Shown here one piece after another: positions 56,345-64,000 of a stretch of 64,000 bases of DNA (the first letter of the stretch is position 1; every line of letters begins with the position of its first letter). The stretch is taken from positions 29,727-93,726 of the forward strand of contig CANRMD010000002.1 in assembly GCA_947631645.1 (NCBI GenBank). The letters run 5' to 3'. The translations under genes and the position numbers were made by a program. The DNA is from Candidatus Gastranaerophilales bacterium (GTDB lineage Bacteria > Cyanobacteriota > Vampirovibrionia > Gastranaerophilales > Gastranaerophilaceae). A model generated the notes under the pieces. It was not told the DNA's origin. It saw only the letters and a program-made list of their open reading frames with translations, and did not search any database.

Positions 56345-57292
56345 CTACAAATTAAGTTGTTTTATCAGTTTATCGCTTATCAGTTCCCAAGCCTTTTCAT
56401 TTGGGTGCCCGTCACTTATTTTATATTTGTCATCATACAAATCAACATTGGTCAGTTTTTGAATATCTATCACTTCAAATCCGTTATCTTCCAAAGATTT
56501 TGTAAACTTATCCTCATTATACAAAGGATCGTAATATAAAACTATATATTTTGTATTTTTCCAATGTTTTTGCATTTCTTGTTTGCTTTCAATAAAATGC
56601 TCCAAAACAAATTTTGAATAATTATCATAATTTTTAGGGCTTAAAATAACATTATTTACATAAACTTGATGAAATTTATTAATAACATAGGAGCGTTTTA
56701 TGAAATTTAAAACAGGATTAGAATTAGTTATTTGAATTAACTTTCCATTCTTTAATTTATACCGCAAATTTTGTTCTTCATTTAGAAGATGCCCTGATAA
56801 AAAATTAATAGAATAAAGTCTTCTAAAGTGGTCATGCATTAAGACATAGATAGCATATTCAGGTTCCGGAACATATTTATAAAATTTATTTTGTCTTACC
56901 TGATAAAGCATATGTTGAATGCTCCATCCCTGATATGCTCTTGAGTATACGGGGCGTTTAGATTTATGAGCCAATTTATAAGTAAAAGTTTGATCTTTAT
57001 TTAACAGATAACCGTAAACATAAGAACATCCGAAAACAACAATAGGAGGTTTCTTATAATTTAATCCTTCTGTTTCTCTGCCCCAGCCTTCTTTTATATT
57101 AGGATAATAATCTATGTCCATCTGAAAAGGTTTCACTCCGGGGTGGAAAGGAATAGGCCAAACACCGATATATTTTTCATGGTGAGCTTTCATTCTCAGA
57201 TTTTCACATGTCCAAACAATACCCTCAGCCAAAAAAATAAAAAGAATAAATAGTATTAAATTTATTAAAAATATTCTAAAAAAATTTTTCAT
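56345..57292 (-). CDS. SGNH-hydrolase-like membrane-anchored protein, copy 1
   Basis: 315 residues, first of the three. N-terminal helix (about 5-24), VVFGCSYVYG with S90, the shared QTFTYKLAHKSKRPVYSRAY block, and SDGHPNEKAW at the end (Asp and His present). The three genes follow each other in one direction with spacings of 9 and -4 bases, forming one operon. Divergence between copies is substantial, so the duplication is old or the copies are specialised. Confidence 0.82.
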   Translation of the reverse strand: MKNFFRIFLINLILFILFIFLAEGIVWTCENLRMKAHHEKYIGVWPIPFHPGVKPFQMDIDYYPNIKEGWGRETEGLNYKKPPIVVFGCSYVYGYLLNKDQTFTYKLAHKSKRPVYSRAYQGWSIQHMLYQVRQNKFYKYVPEPEYAIYVLMHDHFRRLYSINFLSGHLLNEEQNLRYKLKNGKLIQITNSNPVLNFIKRSYVINKFHQVYVNNVILSPKNYDNYSKFVLEHFIESKQEMQKHWKNTKYIVLYYDPLYNEDKFTKSLEDNGFEVIDIQKLTNVDLYDDKYKISDGHPNEKAWELISDKLIKQLNL

Positions 57293-57526
57293 AATTACAT
57301 TTTAATGGTATCACGCTGAAAGAAAAAATAGCAATCTGTTTATTGTTTTTTTAATCATAAAAAACATTAAGGTGTTAAGAAAAATTTACAAATCGGCAGA
57401 ATGAACATTAATTAACGGACTTTATAGAATATTGTAAATGTTGTTTATATCTTAAGTTTATAAAAACAATTAATAATTTTTCATAAAAAACATGCCAAAA
57501 AATAAAGTATACAAGAAAAAAAGGAC

Positions 57527-57554
57527 TTGATTTGAAAAATTTAACATGTACTAT
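57527..57554 (+). promoter_or_regulatory. Promoter of the infA/ribosomal operon
   Basis: TTGATT at 57527-57532, 16-base spacer, TACTAT at 57549-57554. A GAGG ribosome-binding site (57573-57576) and the infA ATG follow. Apart from this the 290-base gap 57293-57582 shows nothing recognisable. Confidence 0.55.
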
Positions 57555-57582
57555 ATTTTTATGACAATAAAATGAGGATAAA

Positions 57583-57798
57583 ATGTCAAAAGACGTAATC
57601 GAATTTGAAGGAACGATAATAGAATCACTGCCGAACGCAATGTTTAGAGTCGGATTGGAAAACGGGCACGAAATATTAGCACATATTTCAGGGAAAATAA
57701 GAAAAAATTTCATAAAGATATTACCCGGAGATAAAGTTAAAGTAGAAATGACCCCCTACGACTTAACAAGAGGCAGAATAACATACAGATTAAAATAA
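57583..57798 (+). CDS. infA: Translation initiation factor IF-1
   Basis: 71 residues, one S1-type OB fold: [40 protein letters not shown], then [13 protein letters not shown]. Binds the 30S A site during initiation. First gene of the ribosomal run; the usual upstream neighbours (secY, adk, map) are absent, so this part of the operon has its own promoter. Confidence 0.97.
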   Translation: MSKDVIEFEGTIIESLPNAMFRVGLENGHEILAHISGKIRKNFIKILPGDKVKVEMTPYDLTRGRITYRLK

Positions 57799-57852
57799 AG
57801 ACGGCATAAAGTCAGGAAGAAATAATAACAGATAACTATAAAGGAAAAAGTC

Positions 57853-57966
57853 ATGAAAGTCAGAGCATCAGTAAAACCGCTTTGCGATAAATGCAAAGTA
57901 ATAAAAAGAAAAGGCAGAGTAGCAATAATTTGCGAAAACCCGAAACATAAACAAAGACAGGGCTGA
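57853..57966 (+). CDS. rpmJ: 50S ribosomal protein L36
   Basis: 37 residues, [20 protein letters not shown] followed by [18 protein letters not shown]11, C14, C27 and H32 form the zinc site (the zinc-binding C+ form). AAGG lies before the ATG. The stop TGA is followed immediately by the G+C-rich island, so rpsM is about 410 bases away rather than adjacent. Confidence 0.97.
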   Translation: MKVRASVKPLCDKCKVIKRKGRVAIICENPKHKQRQG

Positions 57967-58330
57967 GCGAAATTCCGCAGGGCTAAGTCGAGCGAAAGCG
58001 AGCGAGCCCGAGGGAGCAACAACCCGTAACGAGCGAAAAACCGAAGGTTTTAAAGCGAGTTTGCTCGGGTTGGGCGAACAGGAATTTCAAGACAGCGAAA
58101 TTGCGGACGGGTGGAGTGAAGCAAACCCGGTAAGCGAGGGCGGAAGCGAGTACAAGGCGGAAGCCGAACGAGCAATCAGACCGAGCGAAAAGCAATTTCA
58201 AGACAGCTAAATTGCGGACGGCCGGCAGAGCCGGTTTAAAGTTGAATTAAGTATAAATAAAGACCAAACTTTAAAGGTGCCGCTGCACCCGAGCCCGAGG
58301 AAGAAAAAACCCGTAACGAGCGGGAAACAA
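57967..58330. other. G+C-rich, repeat-bearing, hairpin-rich island inside the ribosomal operon
   Basis: By hand count 57961-58200 is about 50-63% G+C per 60 bases, against about a third in flanking genes, and it is rich in GAGCGA/AGCGAG. A 28-bp direct repeat (58083-58110 and 58194-58221, one mismatch, period 111) contains CAAGACAGC and GCGGACGG. A 32-bp repeat (58004-58035 and 58291-58322, three mismatches) contains CCCGTAACGAGCG. Hairpins include CCGGC-AGA-GCCGG (58222-58234), GGTGC-CGCT-GCACC (58275-58288), AAACC-GAA-GGTTT and CGAG-TTTG-CTCG. No start codon with a ribosome-binding site opens a convincing frame. Confidence 0.75.
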
Positions 58331-58375
58331 AAAAAATAAAACAATCAAAGTAAAACATAAACAAAAGGAGAGACT

Positions 58376-58741
58376 ATGGCAAGACTTGCGGGGGTAGATT
58401 TACCTCGTAATAAAAGAATGATAATCGCATTGACCTATATCTACGGAATAGGACCGGCAAGAAGCGCTAAAATCTTAGCAGCTTGCGGTATATCCGAAGA
58501 TTTAAGAACAGACGATTTAACAGATGACAACATCAAAAAATTGAGAGATGAAATCTCACATTACACAATCGAAGGTGATTTAAGGAGAGAAGAATCTTTA
58601 AACATCAAGAGATTAAGCGAAATTAACTCATACAGAGGTATGCGTCACAGACGTAAACTTCCCGTAAGAGGACAAAGAACAAAAACAAATGCTAGAACAA
58701 GACGTGGTAAGAAAACAGGCCCAATCGCCGGCAAGAAATAA
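58376..58741 (+). CDS. rpsM: 30S ribosomal protein S13
   Basis: 121 residues beginning [20 protein letters not shown], with the helix-turn [13 protein letters not shown] and the [14 protein letters not shown] tail that contacts P-site tRNA. A full AAGGAG site lies before the ATG, immediately after the G+C-rich island. Confidence 0.98.
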   Translation: MARLAGVDLPRNKRMIIALTYIYGIGPARSAKILAACGISEDLRTDDLTDDNIKKLRDEISHYTIEGDLRREESLNIKRLSEINSYRGMRHRRKLPVRGQRTKTNARTRRGKKTGPIAGKK

Positions 58742-58761
58742 TTGAAGGAGTAATATAAACA

Positions 58762-59148
58762 ATGGCTAGACCCGTAAAAACAAAAAAGAAAGAAAAAAAG
58801 AATGTATTACAAGGTGTTGTACATATACAATCAACCTTTAATAATACAATCGTAACTTCAACAGATACTCAAGGTAACGCTATTGCTTGGGCATCAGCAG
58901 GTGGCTGCGGTTTTAAAGGTGCAAGAAAAGGCACACCGTTTGCAGCACAATCTGCGGCAGAAAAGGTTGCTAAGCAATCAATTGACCAAGGTATGAAAAA
59001 AGTAGAAGTTTACATAAAAGGACCGGGTTCAGGCAGAGAAACAGCTATAAGAGCTATTCAAGCTGCAGGACTCGAAATTACATTAATTAAGGACGTAACA
59101 CCTATCCCGCATAACGGTTGCCGTCCTCCAAAAAGACGTAGAGTATAA
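58762..59148 (+). CDS. rpsK: 30S ribosomal protein S11
   Basis: 128 residues with [34 protein letters not shown] and the C-terminal [18 protein letters not shown]. Part of the 30S platform. GAAGGAG lies upstream. Confidence 0.98.
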   Translation: MARPVKTKKKEKKNVLQGVVHIQSTFNNTIVTSTDTQGNAIAWASAGGCGFKGARKGTPFAAQSAAEKVAKQSIDQGMKKVEVYIKGPGSGRETAIRAIQAAGLEITLIKDVTPIPHNGCRPPKRRRV

Positions 59149-59168
59149 TAAGAGTAAGGAGTCATAAA

Positions 59169-59771
59169 TTGGCTAAGTATACAGGACCATCAAATAAATT
59201 ATTTCGTAACTACGGAGTTACGGATTTATCAAACAGAAAGCTGGTTTCGTCCTTAAGACAAAACGCTTCCGGTCAGCATGGTGCCGCAAGAAAAAAGCTT
59301 TCAGAATATGCTATTCACTTGAATGAAAAGCAAAAAATCCGCTTAACATATTTATTAAGCGAAAAACAATTCGTTAGATACTACAATGAAGCTTCAAGAA
59401 GCAAAGGTGTTACAGGTACCGTACTTCTTCAGCTTTTAGAATCAAGACTTGATAACATTCTATTCAGAACAGGTTTTGCGATTACAAGAAAACAAGCAAG
59501 ACAAATCGTTAATCACGGTCATGTTCTTGTTAACGGTAAAAGAGTTGATATTCCGTCATTCACCGTTAAAGCAGGAGATGTTATCACATTTAAATCATCA
59601 AGCAGTGAATTTGTTAAATCTGTTTCAGATTCAATAGATTTGGCTTTAGCTCCCGCTTGGATTACTATTGATAAAGAAGCTATGAAAGTTACTTTTGACA
59701 GAATCCCCGAGCGTGAAGAATTAGACCCTGAACTTAAAGAACAACTTGTAATCGAGTATTATTCTAAATAA
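59169..59771 (+). CDS. rpsD: 30S ribosomal protein S4
   Basis: 200 residues from a TTG start with AAGGAG seven bases upstream; no ATG fits. Contains the S4 RNA-binding domain (about 90-155, RLDNILFRTGFAITRKQARQ and HGHVLVNGKRVDIPS). The N-terminal zinc cysteines are absent (C- form). Its place between rpsK and rpoA is that of the proteobacterial alpha operon; many other phyla keep rpsD elsewhere. Confidence 0.97.
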   Translation: MAKYTGPSNKLFRNYGVTDLSNRKLVSSLRQNASGQHGAARKKLSEYAIHLNEKQKIRLTYLLSEKQFVRYYNEASRSKGVTGTVLLQLLESRLDNILFRTGFAITRKQARQIVNHGHVLVNGKRVDIPSFTVKAGDVITFKSSSSEFVKSVSDSIDLALAPAWITIDKEAMKVTFDRIPEREELDPELKEQLVIEYYSK

Positions 59772-59789
59772 TTGTAGGAGATAATTATA

Positions 59790-60764
59790 ATGGAATTGAA
59801 AATTAAATGTATAAATACAACAACCTCATCAGACGGTTCACAATACGGTAAATTCGTAGTAGAACCATTGGAAAAAGGTTTTGGTACAACAATCGGTAAC
59901 GCTTTAAGAAGAGTTTTATTATCATCTTTAGAGGGTGCTGCTGTTACATCAATAAGAATTGAAGGTATTACTCACGAATATACTTCAATCCCCGGTATCG
60001 TAGAAGATGCTATTGATATTATGTTAAACTTAAAAGGTTTAACAATTAAAACAGAAGATAAAGACCCGCAGCATTTAAGATTAGATATCGATAGACCCGG
60101 ACCTGTTTTAGCAAGCGACTTGCAATTACCTGCAGGTGTTAAAGTTGTTAACCCTGATTGGTTGATTTGTACAATATCAGAGGGCGGAAGCATTTCTGCT
60201 GATATTACCGTTGAAACAGGTAAAGGCTACAGAACCGTTGACGTTCTTAAAGAAAATAAAGGTAATATTCCGATAGACTTATTACCTATCGATGCTTCAT
60301 TTATGCCGATTAAAAGAGTAAGCTACAATGTTGAAAATACACGTGTAGGCGACGTTATCGACTATGATAAATTAACTCTTGAAATCTGGTCAAACGGAAG
60401 TATTGATGTATCAAGTGCTTTAAGTCAAGCAGCAAATTTATTAATAGAACACTTTATGCAAATAGCTTCAATCACAGGTCAGCCTGCAGTTCTTCCTAAT
60501 CAGCATGTAGTTGAAGAAGTTGAAGAAGAAGCTCAAGCACCAAGTATATCTATTGAAGACTTAGAGTTATCAGTAAGAGCTTATAACTGCTTAAAAAGAG
60601 CAAGCATTAACTCTTTAGCTGAATTACTTAAAAAATCGGAACACGATTTATTGAATATTAAAAACTTCGGTAAAAAATCTTCCGATGAAGTAATAGAAAA
60701 ATTACACCAAGTAGGTTTGGAACTTCAACCGAACCCCGAGGGTGTTGAACTTGAAGAAGTTTAA
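59790..60764 (+). CDS. rpoA: RNA polymerase alpha subunit
   Basis: 324 residues. The N-terminal dimerisation domain has FVVEPLEKGFGTTIGNALRR and LLSSLEGAAVTSIRIEG. The alpha-CTD after an acidic linker (VVEEVEEEAQAP) has LELSVRAYNCLKRASINSLA and FGKKSSDEVIEKL. Full length and in the standard place before rplQ. Confidence 0.98.
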   Translation: MELKIKCINTTTSSDGSQYGKFVVEPLEKGFGTTIGNALRRVLLSSLEGAAVTSIRIEGITHEYTSIPGIVEDAIDIMLNLKGLTIKTEDKDPQHLRLDIDRPGPVLASDLQLPAGVKVVNPDWLICTISEGGSISADITVETGKGYRTVDVLKENKGNIPIDLLPIDASFMPIKRVSYNVENTRVGDVIDYDKLTLEIWSNGSIDVSSALSQAANLLIEHFMQIASITGQPAVLPNQHVVEEVEEEAQAPSISIEDLELSVRAYNCLKRASINSLAELLKKSEHDLLNIKNFGKKSSDEVIEKLHQVGLELQPNPEGVELEEV

Positions 60765-60782
60765 TTAAAAGGATAAATAAAA

Positions 60783-61211
60783 ATGAGACACCAATGCACA
60801 AGAAACAGACTCTCAAGACCGCAAGACCAAAGAAATGCCTTGTTGAGATCTTTAGCAACAGAACTGTTCTTACATGGCGAAATCAAAACAACTATTTCTA
60901 AAGCAAAAGCATTAAAACCTTATGCCGAAGAAATAATCACTCTTGCAAAAAGGGGCGATTTACATGCAAGAAGACAAGCTGCTAAATACATATTCAATGT
61001 TGAAACAAAGAAATATGTAGACTCAAAAACAGGCGAAGTATTTGATGCTTTGCAAGAGGGTAAAAAATTAAAACCTCAAACCGTTTTGAGAAAATTATTT
61101 TCCGAAATCGGAAAACAATATGAAACAAGAAACGGCGGATATACAAGAATATATCACTTACCGCCAAGACGCGGCGACGGTGTAGAAATGGCTTTAATTC
61201 AATTAGTATAA
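60783..61211 (+). CDS. rplQ: 50S ribosomal protein L17
   Basis: 142 residues starting MRHQCTRNRLSRPQDQRNAL, with TELFLHGEIKTTISKAKALK and the C-terminal GGYTRIYHLPPRRGDGVEMA. About 20 residues longer than the E. coli core through a mid insertion (YIFNVETKKYVDSKTGEVF). Shares one base with the truA start. Confidence 0.96.
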   Translation: MRHQCTRNRLSRPQDQRNALLRSLATELFLHGEIKTTISKAKALKPYAEEIITLAKRGDLHARRQAAKYIFNVETKKYVDSKTGEVFDALQEGKKLKPQTVLRKLFSEIGKQYETRNGGYTRIYHLPPRRGDGVEMALIQLV

Positions 61212-62008
61212 TGCAAAGATACCTGATTGAAATAGAGTACATCGGTACATCATACGCAGGCAGTCAAAAGCAGCCAAAAAAAATGCCTAACAGCAATAAG
61301 CCCGTTATAACAATACAGGATGAACTGGAAAAAGCAATCAGTACCTTGACAAAAACAAAAATCAAAACAATATTCTCAGGCAGAACCGATGCCGGAGTTC
61401 ATGCAAAAGGGCAGACAGCCCATTTTGATACGGAGCTTGAACTAAACCCGAGTAAGTTCATTAATTCATTAAACGGTTTATTGCCAAACACAATAAGCGT
61501 TAAAGGATTAAAAAAAGTCGAGAAATCGTTTCACGCACAAAAAAGTGCCGTTGCAAGACATTACAGATATGTTATTGCAAACAGACTTCAAAGAAGCTGC
61601 TGGGACGAACATTGTTTGTTGGTAAGGTATCCTTTAGATATAGAAAGGATGAACAAGTCGCTCTCGTATCTTTTGGGCGAACATGATTTTTCCGCCTTTA
61701 AGAAATCAAGAACGACTAACCCTGCCAAGGTTTGCAAGATGTATAAAGCGCAAGCGGTTAAGCAAGGCGACTACATATACATAGACTTTGTTGCAGACAG
61801 ATTTTTGTACAATATGATCAGATTGATCGTCGGAACTCTCCTATGGATGGAAAGAAATTCTTTTAACCCCGAAGTAATGAAAGAAATTCTTGACTCTAAG
61901 GATATAACAAAAGCAGGTTCGACCATAAGCCCCGAGGGGCTGACACTAATACAAGTAATATACAATAATATAAATGGAGAGAAAGCACATGAAAACTTAT
62001 TCAGCTAA
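61211..62008 (+). CDS. truA: tRNA pseudouridine(38-40) synthase TruA
   Basis: Isomerises U38-U40 in the tRNA anticodon stem. 265 residues with catalytic D60 in [14 protein letters not shown], plus HYRYVIANR and [16 protein letters not shown]. The position rplQ-truA-rplM-rpsI is common in Firmicutes and cyanobacteria. Its last 20 bases overlap rplM. Confidence 0.95.
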   Translation: MQRYLIEIEYIGTSYAGSQKQPKKMPNSNKPVITIQDELEKAISTLTKTKIKTIFSGRTDAGVHAKGQTAHFDTELELNPSKFINSLNGLLPNTISVKGLKKVEKSFHAQKSAVARHYRYVIANRLQRSCWDEHCLLVRYPLDIERMNKSLSYLLGEHDFSAFKKSRTTNPAKVCKMYKAQAVKQGDYIYIDFVADRFLYNMIRLIVGTLLWMERNSFNPEVMKEILDSKDITKAGSTISPEGLTLIQVIYNNINGEKAHENLFS

Positions 62009-62429
62009 ACCTCTTGAAGTAGAAAGAAAATGGTATTTGCTTGATGCTGAAGGTCAAACATTAGGAAGACTTGCAGTATTAGCGGCAAATCTTTTAAGAG
62101 GAAAGCACAAACCACAATATACTCCGAACGTAGATACAGGTGATTTTGTAATAATTATCAACGCTGATAAAATTACGGTTTCGGGTAAAAAAGAAACAGA
62201 TAAAATTTATTACCACCATACAGGATATCCGGGCGGATTAAAATCAGCATCATTTAGAGAATTAATGGAAAAAGATCCGACAAAAGCATTAGAAAAAGCT
62301 ATAAAAGGAATGTTACCTCACAATACTTTAGGTCAGGATCAATTCAACAAGTTAAAAGTATATGCAGGCTCCGAGCATCCGCATGCTGCTCAAAAACCTG
62401 TTGTTTATAATGAAACGGAGGCTAAATAA
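61989..62429 (+). CDS. rplM: 50S ribosomal protein L13
   Basis: 146 residues from the ATG at 61989, which has GGAGA eight bases upstream; an earlier in-frame ATG at 61974 has none. Starts [20 protein letters not shown] and has [25 protein letters not shown]-like [13 protein letters not shown] and the [11 protein letters not shown] core. Overlaps both truA and the first base of rpsI. Confidence 0.97.
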   Translation: MKTYSAKPLEVERKWYLLDAEGQTLGRLAVLAANLLRGKHKPQYTPNVDTGDFVIIINADKITVSGKKETDKIYYHHTGYPGGLKSASFRELMEKDPTKALEKAIKGMLPHNTLGQDQFNKLKVYAGSEHPHAAQKPVVYNETEAK

Positions 62430-62824
62430 TGGCAGATAAAGAAATTATGGCAACAGGAAGAAGAAAAACCGCAATTGCCGTTGTAAAACTTGTAAAAGGC
62501 AAAGGCAGAGTTTTTGTTAACGGTAAAACATTTACTGATTACTTCGGCAACCGTGCAGCATTAGAAATGATGGTATATAGACCTTTAGCTTTAACCGATA
62601 ATCAAGAAAAATATGACGTAAGAGTTAAAACAGTTGGCGGCGGCGTAACTGCTCAAGCAGGTGCTATAAAACACGGTATCGCAAGAGCTTTGTTAAAAGC
62701 TAATGAAGAATATAAATCAGTTCTGAAATCAGAAGGTTTATTAACTCGTGATGCTCGTGTTAAAGAACGTAAAAAATACGGACGCAAGAGAGCAAGAAAA
62801 AGATTCCAATTCTCAAAACGTTAA
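62429..62824 (+). CDS. rpsI: 30S ribosomal protein S9
   Basis: 131 residues: ATGRRKTAIAVVKLVKGKG, GGGVTAQAGAIKHGIARAL and the C-terminal tail KYGRKRARKRFQFSKR that reaches the P site. Last gene of the ribosomal operon, followed by a strong terminator. Confidence 0.98.
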   Translation: MADKEIMATGRRKTAIAVVKLVKGKGRVFVNGKTFTDYFGNRAALEMMVYRPLALTDNQEKYDVRVKTVGGGVTAQAGAIKHGIARALLKANEEYKSVLKSEGLLTRDARVKERKKYGRKRARKRFQFSKR

Positions 62825-62845
62825 TATTTTTCAAAATATCTTTCA

Positions 62846-62876
62846 AAAAGGACTCCCAAAATTGGGAGTCTTTTTA
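62846..62876 (+). terminator. Intrinsic terminator of the ribosomal operon
   Basis: AAAAG, then GACTCCCA-AAAT-TGGGAGTC (perfect 8-bp stem, 62851-62870), then TTTTT. It lies 26 bases after rpsI and could also serve the convergent Fic gene. Confidence 0.9.
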
Positions 62877-62885
62877 TATTTAGCT

Positions 62886-63788
62886 TTAATTTATTTTTTG
62901 GTAATCTATTTTAAAATAATCTAAAAATGATTTAAATTTATCTTGTGCACATAAGCATGTGTCAATCAAATAACCTTTTTCATTTTCCCATTCCTTTAAA
63001 CCCCGATAATAAAATAATTTTATTTCATCATCTATTATGAAAGGCACAATATTGTTTTTAAGACATTCTTTAAACATTATCAATCGTCCTACCCTGCCGT
63101 TACCGTCTTGAAACGGATGTATTGCTTCAAAATGATAATGAAAATCTAAAATTTCGGTCAGGTTTTTAGTTTTTGTCTTGTTATAATCTTTTAACAGCTT
63201 TTTCATCTCTTGTGCAACATTTTCAGGTCTTACGGTTTCCATATCTCCAACGATATTAGGATATTTTTTATAATCACCTACTGCAAATCTTTCGTTAGAT
63301 GAACTTTTTGTACCGTTTTTTAAAATAAAATGCAGATTTTTAATAAGACGTTCAGAAAGTTCATAATTCGCTTTATCAATAATAAGGTCTATACACTTGA
63401 AATGGTTAACGGTTTCCAAAATATCATCCACATTAACCGTATTTTTTTCAATTCCTATCGTATTTGTTTCATAAATATATCTTGTTTGGTCGTGAGTAAG
63501 TTTAGAGCCTTCAATATAATTTGAATTATAAGTTAAATCTATCTGTATTTTATGGTAAATTCCGCCTTTAATTTTATTATTCATCTCAAATTTTAAAATA
63601 TCCGAAAGTGTTTTTGGCTTATCAGTGTGCTTATTTTTTCTGTCAGGTTTTACGGCATTTTCAGGAATATTCCAAGTTTTGCCCGTTAAAAAAGCATCAG
63701 GAATTTTACCTGTTGCACAATAATTTCTGACAGACCTTTCAGACATATTCCATAATTTTGCAATATCGCTTACGGATAAATATTTCAT
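62886..63788 (-). CDS. Fic-domain protein with N-terminal helix-turn-helix, class II
   Basis: 300 residues. The N-terminal DNA-binding-like domain (1-45, LSVSDIAKLWNMSERSVRNY) is of MerR/excisionase type. The Fic core has the full active site HPFQDGNGRVGR at 224-235, so AMP or another nucleotide moiety transfer from NTP is predicted. SNYIEG at 89-94 fits the auto-inhibitory [S/T]xxxE[G/N] helix before the core (class II). Targets unknown. An XRE regulator gene precedes it on the same strand by 92 bases. No strong ribosome-binding site. Confidence 0.9.
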   Translation of the reverse strand: MKYLSVSDIAKLWNMSERSVRNYCATGKIPDAFLTGKTWNIPENAVKPDRKNKHTDKPKTLSDILKFEMNNKIKGGIYHKIQIDLTYNSNYIEGSKLTHDQTRYIYETNTIGIEKNTVNVDDILETVNHFKCIDLIIDKANYELSERLIKNLHFILKNGTKSSSNERFAVGDYKKYPNIVGDMETVRPENVAQEMKKLLKDYNKTKTKNLTEILDFHYHFEAIHPFQDGNGRVGRLIMFKECLKNNIVPFIIDDEIKLFYYRGLKEWENEKGYLIDTCLCAQDKFKSFLDYFKIDYQKIN

Positions 63789-63805
63789 ACTTTTATTTTA
63801 TCATA

Positions 63806-63862
63806 TTATCGGCAAAAAATCAATTTTAATTTATGTGTAATTTTATATAATTTTGCCGATAA
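63806..63862. repeat. Perfect 12-bp inverted repeat upstream of the Fic gene
   Basis: TTATCGGCAAAA at 63806-63817 and TTTTGCCGATAA at 63851-63862, arm starts 45 bases apart, fill most of the gap between the XRE-like gene and the Fic gene. No T-run follows on the minus strand, so an operator is more likely than a terminator. Confidence 0.65.
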
Positions 63863-63880
63863 AGGAATTTTTCTCAAATT

Positions 63881-64000
63881 TTATTCAAAAATAAAAAATT
63901 TATATTCGGGAATATCGAGGACAGAAGAAATATTAAATAATAAATTCATACTCATATTTCTTTTTGCGGTTTCAACTTTAGCAATATGTTCTCTTGAAAC
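63881..64000 (-). CDS. XRE-family HTH regulator, C-terminal fragment
   Basis: The last 39 residues are in the window; the gene begins beyond base 64000. The text reads VSREHIAKVETAKRNMSMNL followed by LFNISSVLDIPEYKFFIFE. This matches the second half of an HTH_3 (XRE) domain, where SREHIAKVE is the recognition helix and LLFNISSVLDI the closing helices. The protein ends right after the domain, so it is small, as antitoxin-like regulators are. It is upstream of and codirectional with the Fic gene. Confidence 0.75.
   Translation of the reverse strand, partial: VSREHIAKVETAKRNMSMNLLFNISSVLDIPEYKFFIFE

Noticed and set aside
57983..58201. 72-codon minus-strand frame and an open plus-strand frame (57968-58208) in the G+C-rich island
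   Set aside because: G+C-rich DNA has few stops; the plus frame has no start codon, and neither has a ribosome-binding site or recognisable protein. The nucleotide repeats and hairpins explain the segment better.
57967..58330. Reading the G+C-rich island as RNase P RNA, tmRNA or SRP RNA
   Set aside because: None of the conserved core motifs of those RNAs is present; the direct repeats also argue against it.

Overview
The window is a dense, AT-rich bacterial chromosome segment (coding about a third G+C by eye) with short intergenic gaps and many overlapping genes. The gene set combines a non-photosynthetic, fermentative metabolism (2-oxoacid:ferredoxin oxidoreductase, ManNAc-6-P epimerase, GH13 enzymes) with the Gram-negative/cyanobacterial style of a PilT motor, an OmpR-type two-component pair and LytR-CpsA-Psr wall proteins. 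Several hypothetical proteins carry a short N-terminal Phe-Gly-Lys type motif. This fits best with a gut Vampirovibrionia/Gastranaerophilales (Melainabacteria) type genome; that assignment is inference from gene content and style, not from a marker tree.

Layout. 1-9 kb: the tail of a Crp/Fnr regulator, dnaB, a coiled-coil gene, coaD, a GAF-GGDEF cyclase, ribD, mutS. 9-20 kb: a membrane glycosyltransferase-like protein, rimO, a TPR-matrixin metalloprotease, the condensin genes scpB-scpA-smc, then pilT-recO-deoC. 20.9-26.3 kb: an unusual leftward operon of lineage-specific membrane proteins with an intracellular GH13 enzyme. 26.6-36.8 kb: a zinc-ribbon protein, hom-thrC, an orphan sugar ABC permease, a DEDDh exonuclease, a four-subunit oxoacid:ferredoxin oxidoreductase operon, mazG-hisG-LCP. 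36.9-46.5 kb: an aluminium-resistance/methionine gamma-lyase-like enzyme, a response regulator with its histidine kinase, tadA, a DUF2400-type protein, a parvulin, a ROK kinase with nanE, and dnaK.

46.6-57.3 kb is the accessory-looking part. It holds a 681-residue protein joining an EF-hand, a glycine/alanine-rich hydrophobic region and a C-terminal region matching the RelA/SpoT (p)ppGpp synthetase motifs, with a small gene just downstream. After these come a secreted trehalose-synthase-like GH13 enzyme, leuA, purB, a long perfect-armed inverted repeat, and three tandem SGNH-hydrolase paralogues, one carrying a nine-cytosine tract. 57.5-62.8 kb is the ribosomal operon infA-rpmJ-rpsM-rpsK-rpsD-rpoA-rplQ-truA-rplM-rpsI, interrupted between rpmJ and rpsM by a G+C-rich, hairpin-filled, repeat-bearing island; a smaller segment sharing a 12-mer with it follows dnaK. 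The window ends with an XRE regulator fragment and a Fic-domain gene separated by a perfect 12-bp inverted repeat.

Strongest leads: the EF-hand/RelA-SpoT candidate effector, the G+C-rich islands behind highly expressed genes, the poly-C tract in the SGNH cluster, and the membrane-protein/GH13 operon. No rRNA, tRNA, CRISPR array or insertion sequence was recognised.
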